Shown here: positions 57,254-64,000 of the stretch, one piece after another
Layout of the letters: every line of letters begins with the position of its first letter
How positions within the stretch are numbered: position 1 is the first letter of the stretch
Origin: Bacillota bacterium
GTDB lineage: Bacteria > Bacillota > UBA4882 > UBA8346
Length of the DNA: 64,000 nucleotides
Direction of reading: 5' to 3'
Assembly: GCA_023417475.1 (NCBI GenBank)
Contig: JAEZFP010000059.1
Span: 66,035 to 130,034, forward strand
Position numbers and translations under genes: made by a program
Notes under the pieces: model-generated
Seen by the model: only the letters and a program-made list of their open reading frames with translations
What the model was told of the DNA's origin: nothing
Databases searched by the model: none

Positions 57254-58200
57254 CACTCGGGATGGCGTGGCAGGCTCAAGGGTTGTCCCATCTGTGAGAC
57301 GTCGTAACCGCCAAGCGCCTGGATCTCCGCTTGAAACGACCGGGACTGCAATAAATGCAGGAGCGCCTGAAAATGGGGCAGCTCGGCGTCTTCCGCTCTA
57401 ATCACGAGATCGTAACGCTCCTGCTGCAGCGGGACGAAGTCGATCTCCGAGACTTGGGAAGCCACTTTTTGAATGCCGATGCCGACATCCGCATCGCCTC
57501 GCGCAACAGTGCTGGCGACAGTCAGGTGACTGGTGACCACGTTATCGTAGCCGGAGATGTTCCGTCGATTCAAATTGAGCCGGGCCACCTTCGCGTCCAA
57601 CAATACCCGCGCGCCCGATCCGCATTCGCGGTTGACGAAACGGACCGCCGGGCGGAACAAGTCTTCCCAAGTCCGAATACGTTTGGGATTGCCTTTGGCG
57701 ACGTAAAAACCGGCGGTCCGGGTCACCAAATTGTAGACCAGCGTTTTATGACCCGGCAACATGTGGCGGATGTACGGCAGATTGTATTCGTCGGTATCGC
57801 CGTCCCACAGATGGGCGGTGGCGAGGTTGGCCGCCCCTTGGTACAGGGCCAGCAGTCCGGCGATGCTCCCAACGTGCCGGCGTAAAAACGTAAGATGGGG
57901 AAATTGCTGTTCAAGATGGCGGGTGATGATATCCAAGATCGGATCCTGACCGCAAAGGATGATCCCTTCCTGGGCCGATGCGACCAACGGAGCCGGATTG
58001 GCGATCAGTTGCGCCGAATTGTTGTTAAGGCCTTTCGCCTGTTGTTTATACTGATCGAGATCGCTCGGGTCGACGCGAACCTGGCGTCCCACCCGGTAGG
58101 CGGGCAGCTCGCCGCGTTTGATCATCTCATAAATGGTAAACCGGGAAACCTTTAAAATTTGCGCCACTTCGTCCGGGGTGTAAGAGTTGCTTCCGGGCAT
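57250..58200 (-). CDS. HTH regulator with COG1910-type (molybdate-binding-like) domain
   Basis: A 316-residue regulator. Residues 6-55 are an excisionase/MerR-type helix-turn-helix (SYTPDEVAQILKVSRFTIYEMIKRGELPAYRVG). Residues 85-310 are a substrate-binding fold (ILDIITRHLEQQFPHLTFLRRHVGSIAGLLALYQGAANLATAHLWDGDTDEYN, FVNRECGSGARVLLD, DADVGIGIQKVASQ) of the type annotated as molybdate-binding in COG1910. ATG 58200 has GAGGAGG 7 bases upstream. It lies tail-to-tail with the anf operon and probably senses an oxyanion to control it. Confidence 0.83.
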   Translation of the reverse strand: MPGSNSYTPDEVAQILKVSRFTIYEMIKRGELPAYRVGRQVRVDPSDLDQYKQQAKGLNNNSAQLIANPAPLVASAQEGIILCGQDPILDIITRHLEQQFPHLTFLRRHVGSIAGLLALYQGAANLATAHLWDGDTDEYNLPYIRHMLPGHKTLVYNLVTRTAGFYVAKGNPKRIRTWEDLFRPAVRFVNRECGSGARVLLDAKVARLNLNRRNISGYDNVVTSHLTVASTVARGDADVGIGIQKVASQVSEIDFVPLQQERYDLVIRAEDAELPHFQALLHLLQSRSFQAEIQALGGYDVSQMGQPLSLPRHPEC

Positions 58201-58273
58201 CAAAAAACCTCCTCGTTTGAACTGAGGAATCGCGATCGGCGAAGCAGCTGCGAAACTGCATCGCCATCGGTTA

Positions 58274-58279
58274 ATTATA
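58274..58279 (-). promoter_or_regulatory. Extended -10 element of the regulator gene
   Basis: Minus strand TGGTATAAT (extended -10), about 75 bases before ATG 58200; no clear -35 at proper spacing. Confidence 0.5.
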
Positions 58280-58445
58280 CCATATTTATGAAGAAAGCAA
58301 TTGTCCATTTTGTTTATGTAAGCCGCCATAGGTGGCTTTTCGGTTTTTGGGAGGCAGGATGACCAAAGCGCTCCATAGCCCTCCATTGACTAACCGAGAC
58401 CGGAACCCCAATGATAAAATTCCGTAAATTATTTCCTTTCTTAAC

Positions 58446-58474
58446 TTGACAGTCAGCCTAATTTATAGGACAAT
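58446..58474 (+). promoter_or_regulatory. Promoter before the lysine riboswitch
   Basis: TTGACA, 17-base spacer, GACAAT, about 45 bases before the aptamer. Confidence 0.55.
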
Positions 58475-58519
58475 AACAATAAATTCTAAACGTTCCATTT
58501 TAAATTGAATATTACTGTT

Positions 58520-58690
58520 TGGGGTAGAGTAGAGGCGCGAAACACAAGAGTACTTTCGTGGAGGCTGGCGGAGCCGAGGAAACGGAAGAAAAGGGTGTTT
58601 TGCCGAAGTTTAAGGAGAGCCGCTCCTTGGCTGGTATTATGGGCGAATAGCTCAGGTACTGTCACCGTCGTTTGGTGAAGAGCTATCTTG
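58520..58690 (+). ncRNA. Lysine riboswitch (L box)
   Basis: Conserved blocks appear in order: GTAGAGGCGCG-like AGTAGAGGCGCGAA, GGAGCCGAGGAAACG, GTTTTGCCGAAG, CCTTGGCTGGTA, CAGGTACTGTCA and GGTGAAGAGCTATC. This is the L-box aptamer, which turns off downstream lysine genes when lysine is high. The terminator at 58717-58748 is its likely output. Confidence 0.93.
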
Positions 58691-58716
58691 CCGCCAATGA
58701 TTCGTTTTTACGATCA

Positions 58717-58748
58717 AAGGTTGGTAGTAGGTATGCCAATCTTTTTTT
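58717..58748 (+). terminator. Lysine-riboswitch terminator
   Basis: AAGGTTGG and CCAATCTT (one G-T pair) around an 11-base loop, then TTTTTTTATTT; placed between aptamer and dapB. Confidence 0.82.
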
Positions 58749-58825
58749 ATTTGCTCCGGTCAACGCTGGGACCGGAAAAGATCGGGCAACAACTTTGCAA
58801 TGTTGAATACGGAGGAGTGGATTGT

Positions 58826-59626
58826 TTGAGTAAGATTCGCGTTCTGGTAAGCGGCGCTTCGGGAAGAATGGGCCGGGAAGTAGTCAAAGCGGTTTTAGCC
58901 GATGTCGAAGTTGAATTGGTGGGAGCCGTTGATCGTTCCGGCGTTGGGAAAGATGTCGGGACACTCGTCGGTCAAGAGCCAACCGGAGTGATGATCCAGG
59001 AGGACCTGGCCGTTGCGATCGAATTAGTCAACCCCCAAGTCGTGGTGGATTTTACCAACCCGGCTTCGGTTATGAATAATGTCCGCCAGATCATTCGGGC
59101 GAAAGTGCACGCGGTAGTCGGCACCACCGGATTGGCGCCGGAAAACTTGGCGGAACTCAATCAATTATGCGGGGAGTCCGGCGTCAATGTCCTGATCGCC
59201 CCCAATTTTGCCATTGGGGCGCTGTTGATGATGCGCTTTGCGGCGCAAGCGGCGCAGTTTTTTCCGGGGGTGGAGATCATCGAGTTGCACCACGATCAGA
59301 AGTTGGATGCGCCCTCCGGGACGGCCATCAAAACGGCGGAGTTGATTATGGCCGGTCGTAGCGATAACAATGCCAATGCGATCGGCGAGGAAAAGATCAA
59401 GGGGGTTCGCGGCGGCGAAATGGGCGGGATTCATTTGCACAGCGTCCGGCTGCCCGGTTTAATCGCCCATCAGGAAGTGATCTTCGGCGGCGAAGGTCAG
59501 ACGCTTACCATCCGGCATGACTCAATCAGCCGGGAGTCCTTTATGCCCGGAGTGTTGCTGGCGGTTAAAAAAATTAGCGAACGGCCGGGATTGACGTATG
59601 GCCTGGATCAAATGCTTTTTGAATAA
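58826..59626 (+). CDS. dapB: 4-hydroxy-tetrahydrodipicolinate reductase
   Basis: NAD(P)H-dependent enzyme of the diaminopimelate/lysine pathway. Nucleotide-binding IRVLVSGASGRMGREV at the start; EIIELHHDQKLDAPSGTAIKTAEL holds the catalytic His/Lys residues. 266 residues as usual. The start is TTG 58826 with GGAGGAG 6-7 bases upstream; the open frame from 58688 runs through the riboswitch terminator and is leader. First gene of the lysine-riboswitch operon. Confidence 0.94.
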   Translation: MSKIRVLVSGASGRMGREVVKAVLADVEVELVGAVDRSGVGKDVGTLVGQEPTGVMIQEDLAVAIELVNPQVVVDFTNPASVMNNVRQIIRAKVHAVVGTTGLAPENLAELNQLCGESGVNVLIAPNFAIGALLMMRFAAQAAQFFPGVEIIELHHDQKLDAPSGTAIKTAELIMAGRSDNNANAIGEEKIKGVRGGEMGGIHLHSVRLPGLIAHQEVIFGGEGQTLTIRHDSISRESFMPGVLLAVKKISERPGLTYGLDQMLFE

Positions 59627-59769
59627 ATTATGCGGCGTCCGGTGACACCAACCGTTCGCAATGGACGTTTCCCGCGATTGTGCGCTTTGAAAGATGTCCA
59701 GCTTCACCTCCCGCTTTCACAAGGAATATACTAAAATAGCCTGGGTTGTAGGAAAGGGAGGGTATTTCG

Positions 59770-60681
59770 TTGAAAGAACGTTGGCAACTTGAAGCGGCTG
59801 TGATCGGCGGCGATTCAAGGCAGCTCGCTGTCGCCCGCAGTTTGGCGGATTGGTTCGACCAGGTTTATGTGGTTGGGCATCCGGAGTCGCAGATTCAGAC
59901 GCCGTTGCAGTGGCGGGCCGAGGTTTCGGGAGCATTGGCGAAGGCGCAAGTTGTCGTCCTGCCCATCGCGGGAATGAACGACAGCGGAATGATTCGGGGT
60001 TATCCAGACCAGCCGCCGCTTGACTTTAAGCCGTATCTGGAGCAATTATCCCCAAATACGTTGCTGGTCGCCGGCTCGCTCACCAAACAATGGCGGAAGG
60101 TTGCGGCGGAACATCGCATTCACGTGGTTGAGTATGCCGAAGACGATGAGATTGCCATCTTAAACTCGATCCCTACAGCCGAAGGCGCAATTCAGATTGC
60201 GATGGAGGAAATGCCGATTACCATTCACGGCAGTACGGTTTTGGTAGTCGGTTTCGGACGGGTGGGCATCACGGTAGCCCGAAGTTTTAAAGCTTTGGGA
60301 GCGCGGGTCATCGTCACCGCCAGACGCGCGGCATTGCTGGCGCGGGCGGTGGAGATGGGTTGCGAGGTCGTCGGGGAAGAATGTTTGAGTCAATCGATCG
60401 GCGCCGCGGATCTGATCATCAATTCCGTCCCGGCCTTGGTAATTGATGCAGCGTTATTGGGGCGGACGCGACCGGACGTGTTCATTATCGACTTGGCCTC
60501 GCCGCCGGGTGGAATTGATTTTGAAGCGGTCGCCGCTTTGAAGATAAAAGCCAAATTATACCCGGGCTTGCCGGGAATTGTCGCTCCCAAAACCGCTGGA
60601 GCGATTCTCGCGTCCTCCATCCCCAAACTCATTCAGAAATTCTTTCTGGAAAACGGGGGTGTTATCAACAATGCGGTTTAG
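59770..60681 (+). CDS. dpaA: Dipicolinate synthase subunit A
   Basis: Spore-specific enzyme subunit (SpoVFA) that oxidises the DapA product to dipicolinic acid, the calcium chelator of the spore core. Rossmann-type motif VLVVGFGRVGITVARSFKALGARVIV; IIDLASPPGGIDF and GLPGIVAPKTAGAILASSI are DpaA blocks. 303 residues. The start is TTG 59770 with GGAGGG upstream. A 143-base gap after dapB may hold a separate mother-cell promoter (candidate AATATACTAAAA around 59728), not proven. Confidence 0.93.
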   Translation: MKERWQLEAAVIGGDSRQLAVARSLADWFDQVYVVGHPESQIQTPLQWRAEVSGALAKAQVVVLPIAGMNDSGMIRGYPDQPPLDFKPYLEQLSPNTLLVAGSLTKQWRKVAAEHRIHVVEYAEDDEIAILNSIPTAEGAIQIAMEEMPITIHGSTVLVVGFGRVGITVARSFKALGARVIVTARRAALLARAVEMGCEVVGEECLSQSIGAADLIINSVPALVIDAALLGRTRPDVFIIDLASPPGGIDFEAVAALKIKAKLYPGLPGIVAPKTAGAILASSIPKLIQKFFLENGGVINNAV

Positions 60682-61267
60682 CGGAATCCAGATTGGTTTT
60701 GCATTAACCGGATCGCACTGTACGATCAGTGAGGCCTTACAGTATATGAAGTTGTTAAAGGACGAGGGGGCGGAAATTACCCCCATCATCTCGGCTGCGG
60801 TCCAAAATACCGATTCCCGGTTTGGAACGGCCAAAGAAGTGCGGGAAAAGATTGCGGCGATTACGGACATCGAGCCGATCACGACCATCGTCGCGGCGGA
60901 GCCGATCGGCCCGCAGAACAAGATCGATATTATCCTGGTGGCGCCATGCACCGGAAACACCTTGGCCCGCTTGGCGTTGGGGATCACCGATTCCAGCGTG
61001 ACCATGGCCTGTAAAGCGCAATTGCGCAATAAAAAACCGGTGGTGTTGGCCATTGCCACCAATGACGGCTTGAGCGGCAACGCCCGGAACTTGGGAACGT
61101 TACTGAACCGTTGCAATGTTTTCTTTGTCCCTTTCGGTCAGGACGCGCCCGTTTCCAAACAAACCTCGTTGGTGGCCAAGATGAGTTTGATTCCGGAGAC
61201 GATCCTGGAAGCCTTACAATTACGGCAATATCAACCGTTGCTGGTCGCGGGGGGGAGCGCCGAATAG
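60671..61267 (+). CDS. dpaB: Dipicolinate synthase subunit B
   Basis: Flavoprotein subunit of dipicolinate synthase (SpoVFB), 198 residues. Flavodoxin/HFCD-like: IQIGFALTGSHCTISEAL at the start, VAPCTGNTLARLALGITDSSVTMACKAQLRN with the typical NT-LA motif. ATG 60671 overlaps the end of dpaA by 11 bases, so the subunits are coupled. It appears only in spore formers. Confidence 0.93.
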   Translation: MRFSGIQIGFALTGSHCTISEALQYMKLLKDEGAEITPIISAAVQNTDSRFGTAKEVREKIAAITDIEPITTIVAAEPIGPQNKIDIILVAPCTGNTLARLALGITDSSVTMACKAQLRNKKPVVLAIATNDGLSGNARNLGTLLNRCNVFFVPFGQDAPVSKQTSLVAKMSLIPETILEALQLRQYQPLLVAGGSAE

Positions 61268-61458
61268 AACCGCATCGGGTGAAATTACTGCGACGGGTGG
61301 CCGTTTAACCATTGAGCAAATTGTGGTACTGTTAAACTAATTATCAATATTTAAATCGCGCCGGAATCGGTTTCGAACGCGCGCCGTTTGGAGCGGTTCG
61401 GCTTTATACAAGTCATTATATCAATGAGCTTATATTTGCTCAAAAGCGAGGGAACAAG

Positions 61459-62679
61459 ATGCGGGTAATCGTTCAGAAATTTGGCGGAACTTCTGTTGCC
61501 ACCGCCGAAGGCCGGGAACATGTGGTGAAAAAAGTCCAAGAAGCGCTAATCCAAGGGTGCGGCGTGGTGGTAGTCGTTTCGGCAATGGGGCGGTCGGGTG
61601 ATCCGTACGCCACCGATACGTTGATCGGATTGGCGAAAGGGGTTTTGAAAAACGTTAAGTCGCGCGAACTGGATCTCTTAATGACCTGTGGCGAGAATAT
61701 CTCAACCGTGGTCATGGTGCAAACCTTGAAAAAACACGGGATAGAAGCTTCGGCTTTTACCGGAGGGCAAGCCGGGATCTACACCGATCATCATTTTGGC
61801 AGCGCGCGTATTATGGAGATTAAGCCGGAGAACCTTTGGCGGTGTCTTGAGCAAAACCGGGTGGCGGTAGTCGCCGGATTTCAAGGAATGACGCCGGAAG
61901 GGGAGATTACCACCTTGGGCCGGGGCGGTAGCGATACCACCGGCGCGGCGTTGGGCGTGGCGCTTAACGCCGAGGTGATTGAGATTTACACTGATGTCGA
62001 CGGGGTGATGACCGCCGATCCGCGCCTGGTTCCGCAGGCCAAGCCGCTCGCGGTGATGACCTACAATGAAGTCTGCGAAATGGCGCATTTAGGCGCGAAA
62101 GTAATCCATCCGCGGGCCGTCGAAATTGCGATGGAAGGCCGGGTGCCGTTACGGATCCGTTCCACTTTTTCCGACAATCGGGGAACGCTCATTACCGACG
62201 GAACCTCGATTGGCAATATTGAAATCCGGGGGGATAAGGTAGTGACGGGATTGGCGCACATTTCCGAAATGGCGTTGGTCAAGTTTGAATCAGATCAAGA
62301 CATGAACGCCAACGGCCGGGTGATGGAAGTCTTTCAGACTATGGCCGGCGCCGGAATCAGCGTGGATATGATTCAAGTGGCGCCGTTTAATATCGGTTTC
62401 ATTATCAAGGAAGATTTGGCAGAACGAGCGAACGAAGCTTTGGGCAAATTAGGGATTAAGTACGCGATGGAGAAAGGTTTCGCCAAAGTGGCGATTGTCG
62501 GATCGGGAATGCGCGGCGTTCCCGGGGTGATGGCCCGGATGGTCCGGGGGTTGCAGCAAGCTAAGATTGCGATCTACCATTCGACCGATTCGCACATCAA
62601 CATCGCCTGCCTGATCCGTCGGGAAGACATGTGCAACGCTTTGCAAGCGCTGCATGAAGAGTTCCAACTGGGAGAGTAA
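61459..62679 (+). CDS. lysC: Aspartokinase
   Basis: First enzyme of the aspartate pathway, phosphorylating aspartate. KFGGTSVATAE near the N-terminus, LGRGGSDTTGAALGVAL and the YTDVDGVMTADPR block form the kinase site; two ACT domains from about residue 260 (GLAHISEMALVKFESDQDMNANGRVMEVF; FAKVAIVGSGMRGVPGVMARM) give feedback control. 406 residues, as in DapG/LysC isozymes of spore formers. Unlike Bacillus spoVF loci, no asd precedes it. Confidence 0.94.
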   Translation: MRVIVQKFGGTSVATAEGREHVVKKVQEALIQGCGVVVVVSAMGRSGDPYATDTLIGLAKGVLKNVKSRELDLLMTCGENISTVVMVQTLKKHGIEASAFTGGQAGIYTDHHFGSARIMEIKPENLWRCLEQNRVAVVAGFQGMTPEGEITTLGRGGSDTTGAALGVALNAEVIEIYTDVDGVMTADPRLVPQAKPLAVMTYNEVCEMAHLGAKVIHPRAVEIAMEGRVPLRIRSTFSDNRGTLITDGTSIGNIEIRGDKVVTGLAHISEMALVKFESDQDMNANGRVMEVFQTMAGAGISVDMIQVAPFNIGFIIKEDLAERANEALGKLGIKYAMEKGFAKVAIVGSGMRGVPGVMARMVRGLQQAKIAIYHSTDSHINIACLIRREDMCNALQALHEEFQLGE

Positions 62680-62693
62680 GAGGAGGAAACGTA

Positions 62694-63575
62694 ATGGTTA
62701 AATTGGGTAGAGTACTGACGGCGATGGTGACGCCGTTCGACCAAAACCTGCAGGTCAATTATCAAGCAGCCCAGGAATTAGCCGCCCGCTTGATCGATTC
62801 CGGGTCGGACGGTTTAGTGATCGCCGGGACCACCGGCGAATCCCCGACCCTCTCCAAACAGGAAAAATTGCAGTTGTTCCGCGCCGTTGTCGAAGTGGTC
62901 GGCAGCAAGGGGACGGTGATCGCCGGCACGGGATCCTACAATACCGAAGAAAGCGTCGAATTGACCAGAGAAGCCGAGAAAACCGGGGTGGACGGCTTTT
63001 TGTTGGTGGCCCCCTACTACAACAAACCGCCGCAGGAAGGTCTGTACCGGCACTTTAAAGCAGTTGCCGCCGCAACCGCCCTGCCGGTGATTATTTACAA
63101 TATTCCCGGCCGCACCGGCGTGAACATTGCCGTCGATACCATGGCGCGCCTGGCGGAGGTCGAAAATATCGTCGGCGTGAAAGAATCAACCGGCAGTTTG
63201 GCGACGGCCAGCGAGATCTTTGAAAAGACGCCCGATGATTTTCTCCTCTACAGCGGGGAGGATTCATTGACGTTACCGATGTTGAGCGTCGGGGGCGCCG
63301 GCGTCATCAGCGTGGCAGCCCATCTGGTGGGTCGCAAGATTCAATCGATGATCGGCGCATCCCTCCATGGCGACATTGCGACCGCCACTCGGATCAATTC
63401 CGAGCTGGGACCGTTAAACCGGGCTTTGTTTATCAACACCAATCCCATTATGGTCAAGGCGGCTTGCAATATGCTAGGCTTTAAAGTCGGCAGCCTTCGG
63501 TTGCCGTTGGTCGAAGCCGACGCCAAAGAGTTGGAAACCATGCGCAACGCTTTAATTGATTTGGGATTGTTATAA
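62694..63575 (+). CDS. dapA: 4-hydroxy-tetrahydrodipicolinate synthase
   Basis: Class I aldolase condensing pyruvate with aspartate semialdehyde. GRVLTAMVTPFDQNLQVN, GTTGESPTLS, Tyr in YNIPGRTGVN and the Schiff-base lysine in VGVKESTGSLATA are intact; 293 residues. GAGGAGG precedes ATG 62694. Its product feeds both DapB (lysine, peptidoglycan) and DpaAB (dipicolinate), all in this operon. A 15-bp terminator follows. Confidence 0.96.
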   Translation: MVKLGRVLTAMVTPFDQNLQVNYQAAQELAARLIDSGSDGLVIAGTTGESPTLSKQEKLQLFRAVVEVVGSKGTVIAGTGSYNTEESVELTREAEKTGVDGFLLVAPYYNKPPQEGLYRHFKAVAAATALPVIIYNIPGRTGVNIAVDTMARLAEVENIVGVKESTGSLATASEIFEKTPDDFLLYSGEDSLTLPMLSVGGAGVISVAAHLVGRKIQSMIGASLHGDIATATRINSELGPLNRALFINTNPIMVKAACNMLGFKVGSLRLPLVEADAKELETMRNALIDLGLL

Positions 63576-63629
63576 CGGATTCGGCCGATCCCCCAAGGGC
63601 TTCAATTTTGGGACGGTGCTGAGTTAGGA

Positions 63630-63671
63630 GTGTCGTCAACTACCCGCGCGGTAGTTGACGACACTTTTTTT
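63630..63671 (+). terminator. Intrinsic terminator of the dap/dpa operon
   Basis: GTGTCGTCAACTACC, loop CGCGC, GGTAGTTGACGACAC (perfect 15-bp stem), then TTTTTTT. Confidence 0.93.
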
Positions 63672-63674
63672 GTC

Positions 63675-63859
63675 GAGCAAGGATGCGCGGTCGTTGAGCA
63701 AGGATGCGCGGTCGTTGAGCAAGGATGCGCGGTCGTTGAGCAAGGATGCGCGGTCGTTGAGCAAGGATGCGCGGTCGTCGAGCAAGGATGTACAGTCGTC
63801 GAGCAAGGATGCGCGGTCGTTGAGCAAGGATGCGCAGTCGTTGAGCAAGGATGCGCGGT
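63675..63859. repeat. Array C: 21-bp tandem repeat, 8.8 copies
   Basis: Nine units starting at 63675, 63696, 63717, 63738, 63759, 63780, 63801, 63822 and 63843, each beginning GAGCAAGGATG and mostly continuing CGCGGTCGTT. Units differ by one to four bases; the last is cut after about 17 bases. It starts three bases after the dapA terminator and is open in several frames on both strands (7-residue repeats EQGCAVV, SKDARSL), which look fortuitous. Confidence 0.95.
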
Positions 63860-63938
63860 AAAAAAGGGTGTTACGACGGTGTAAAATAAATTGTGTAAAC
63901 CTCCGATAAAGGAACTAATAAGATGGAGGAATACAAAA

Positions 63939-64000
63939 TGGGCATATTAAGCAGTGAACAAATAAGAGGATTAATCAAAGAACATAACCTAAAAGAAGCA
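63939..64000 (+). CDS. Start of a gene cut by the window, possibly an IS256-like transposase
   Basis: ATG 63939 with GGAGG 8-9 bases upstream; the visible part reads MGILSSEQIRGLIKEHNLKE and runs off the edge. The SSEQIR-LIKEHNLK start resembles the N-termini of some IS256-family transposases. AT content rises sharply here relative to the flanking genes, and a GTGTAAAATAAATTGTGTAA stretch upstream (63880-63899) may be an element end. Too short to be sure. Confidence 0.4.

Noticed and set aside
58688..58825. N-terminal extension of dapB to 58688
   Set aside because: This stretch contains the lysine-riboswitch terminator; TTG 58826 has the ribosome-binding site and gives the usual protein length.
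63675..63859. CRISPR array
   Set aside because: Units are directly adjacent without unique spacers and no cas genes are near.
63630..63884. An 84-codon frame through array C (EQGCAVV repeats)
   Set aside because: It starts inside the dapA terminator hairpin and owes its openness to the repeat.
1..64000. tRNA, rRNA or prophage genes
   Set aside because: None were recognised on reading both strands; no phage structural genes or integrase seen.

Overview
The window looks like the chromosome of an endospore-forming Firmicute with outer-membrane (diderm) features. Spore traits are an alpha/beta-type small acid-soluble spore protein (SASP), a YlmC/YmxH-type PRC-barrel protein and dipicolinate synthase DpaA/DpaB. 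Diderm traits are a Kdo transferase (WaaA/KdtA), a KpsS-like protein, a heptose-1-phosphate adenylyltransferase and a heptosyltransferase-type GT9. Limnochordia/Hydrogenispora-like or Negativicutes-like lineages fit; the exact taxon cannot be fixed from this sequence alone.

Layout. 1-13 kb: housekeeping (lytic transglycosylase, rimO, pgsA, class V aminotransferase, SASP, mtnP, galE, DedA, radA-disA, carD, PIN-TRAM, ispD-ispF). 13-19 kb: lipopolysaccharide/capsule-type genes on both strands. 19-36 kb: mixed accessory genes, including a thiamine ABC transporter behind a TPP riboswitch, a SOS-boxed dinB, an L,D-transpeptidase, small regulators and a MarR/ferredoxin-like pair. 36.7-44.6 kb: a long + strand operon for oxyanion (molybdate/tungstate) uptake: methyltransferase, FecCD-type permease, ATPase and binding protein, a ModA/WtpA-like protein without signal peptide, modD and modABC; a molbindin lies opposite. 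45.1-48.1 kb: an unusual three-gene module (DUF1858 plus binding-protein fold without signal peptide, HypB/UreG-like GTPase, ABC ATPase with no permease). 48.6-57.3 kb: a compact iron-only nitrogenase operon anfH-D-G-K, HEPN-like gene, nifI1, nifI2, nifB, split nifV (omega, alpha), without nifE/nifN. Convergent to it is a helix-turn-helix regulator fused to a COG1910-type molybdate-binding-like domain. 58.4-63.6 kb: lysine riboswitch, dapB, dpaA, dpaB, lysC, dapA. The right edge holds a 21-bp tandem array and the start of a possible transposase gene.

How it fits together. The anf operon and the oxyanion-uptake operon share a 21-bp operator-like sequence (17 of 21 positions identical, near-palindromic) 6-8 bases upstream of strong sigma-A promoters, and also share a T-rich leader with a similar 22-25 base element. 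This suggests one regulator coordinates molybdenum scavenging and molybdenum-independent nitrogen fixation; the COG1910-type protein is the obvious local candidate. The HypB/UreG-like module sits between the two sets and may be a cytosolic metal-handling system linked to them.

A second theme is non-coding: three intergenic arrays (24.9, 48.1 and 63.7 kb) with different unit sequences all have a period of exactly 21 bp. None is explained by a recognised family. All comparisons are by eye; no searches or folding programs were run.
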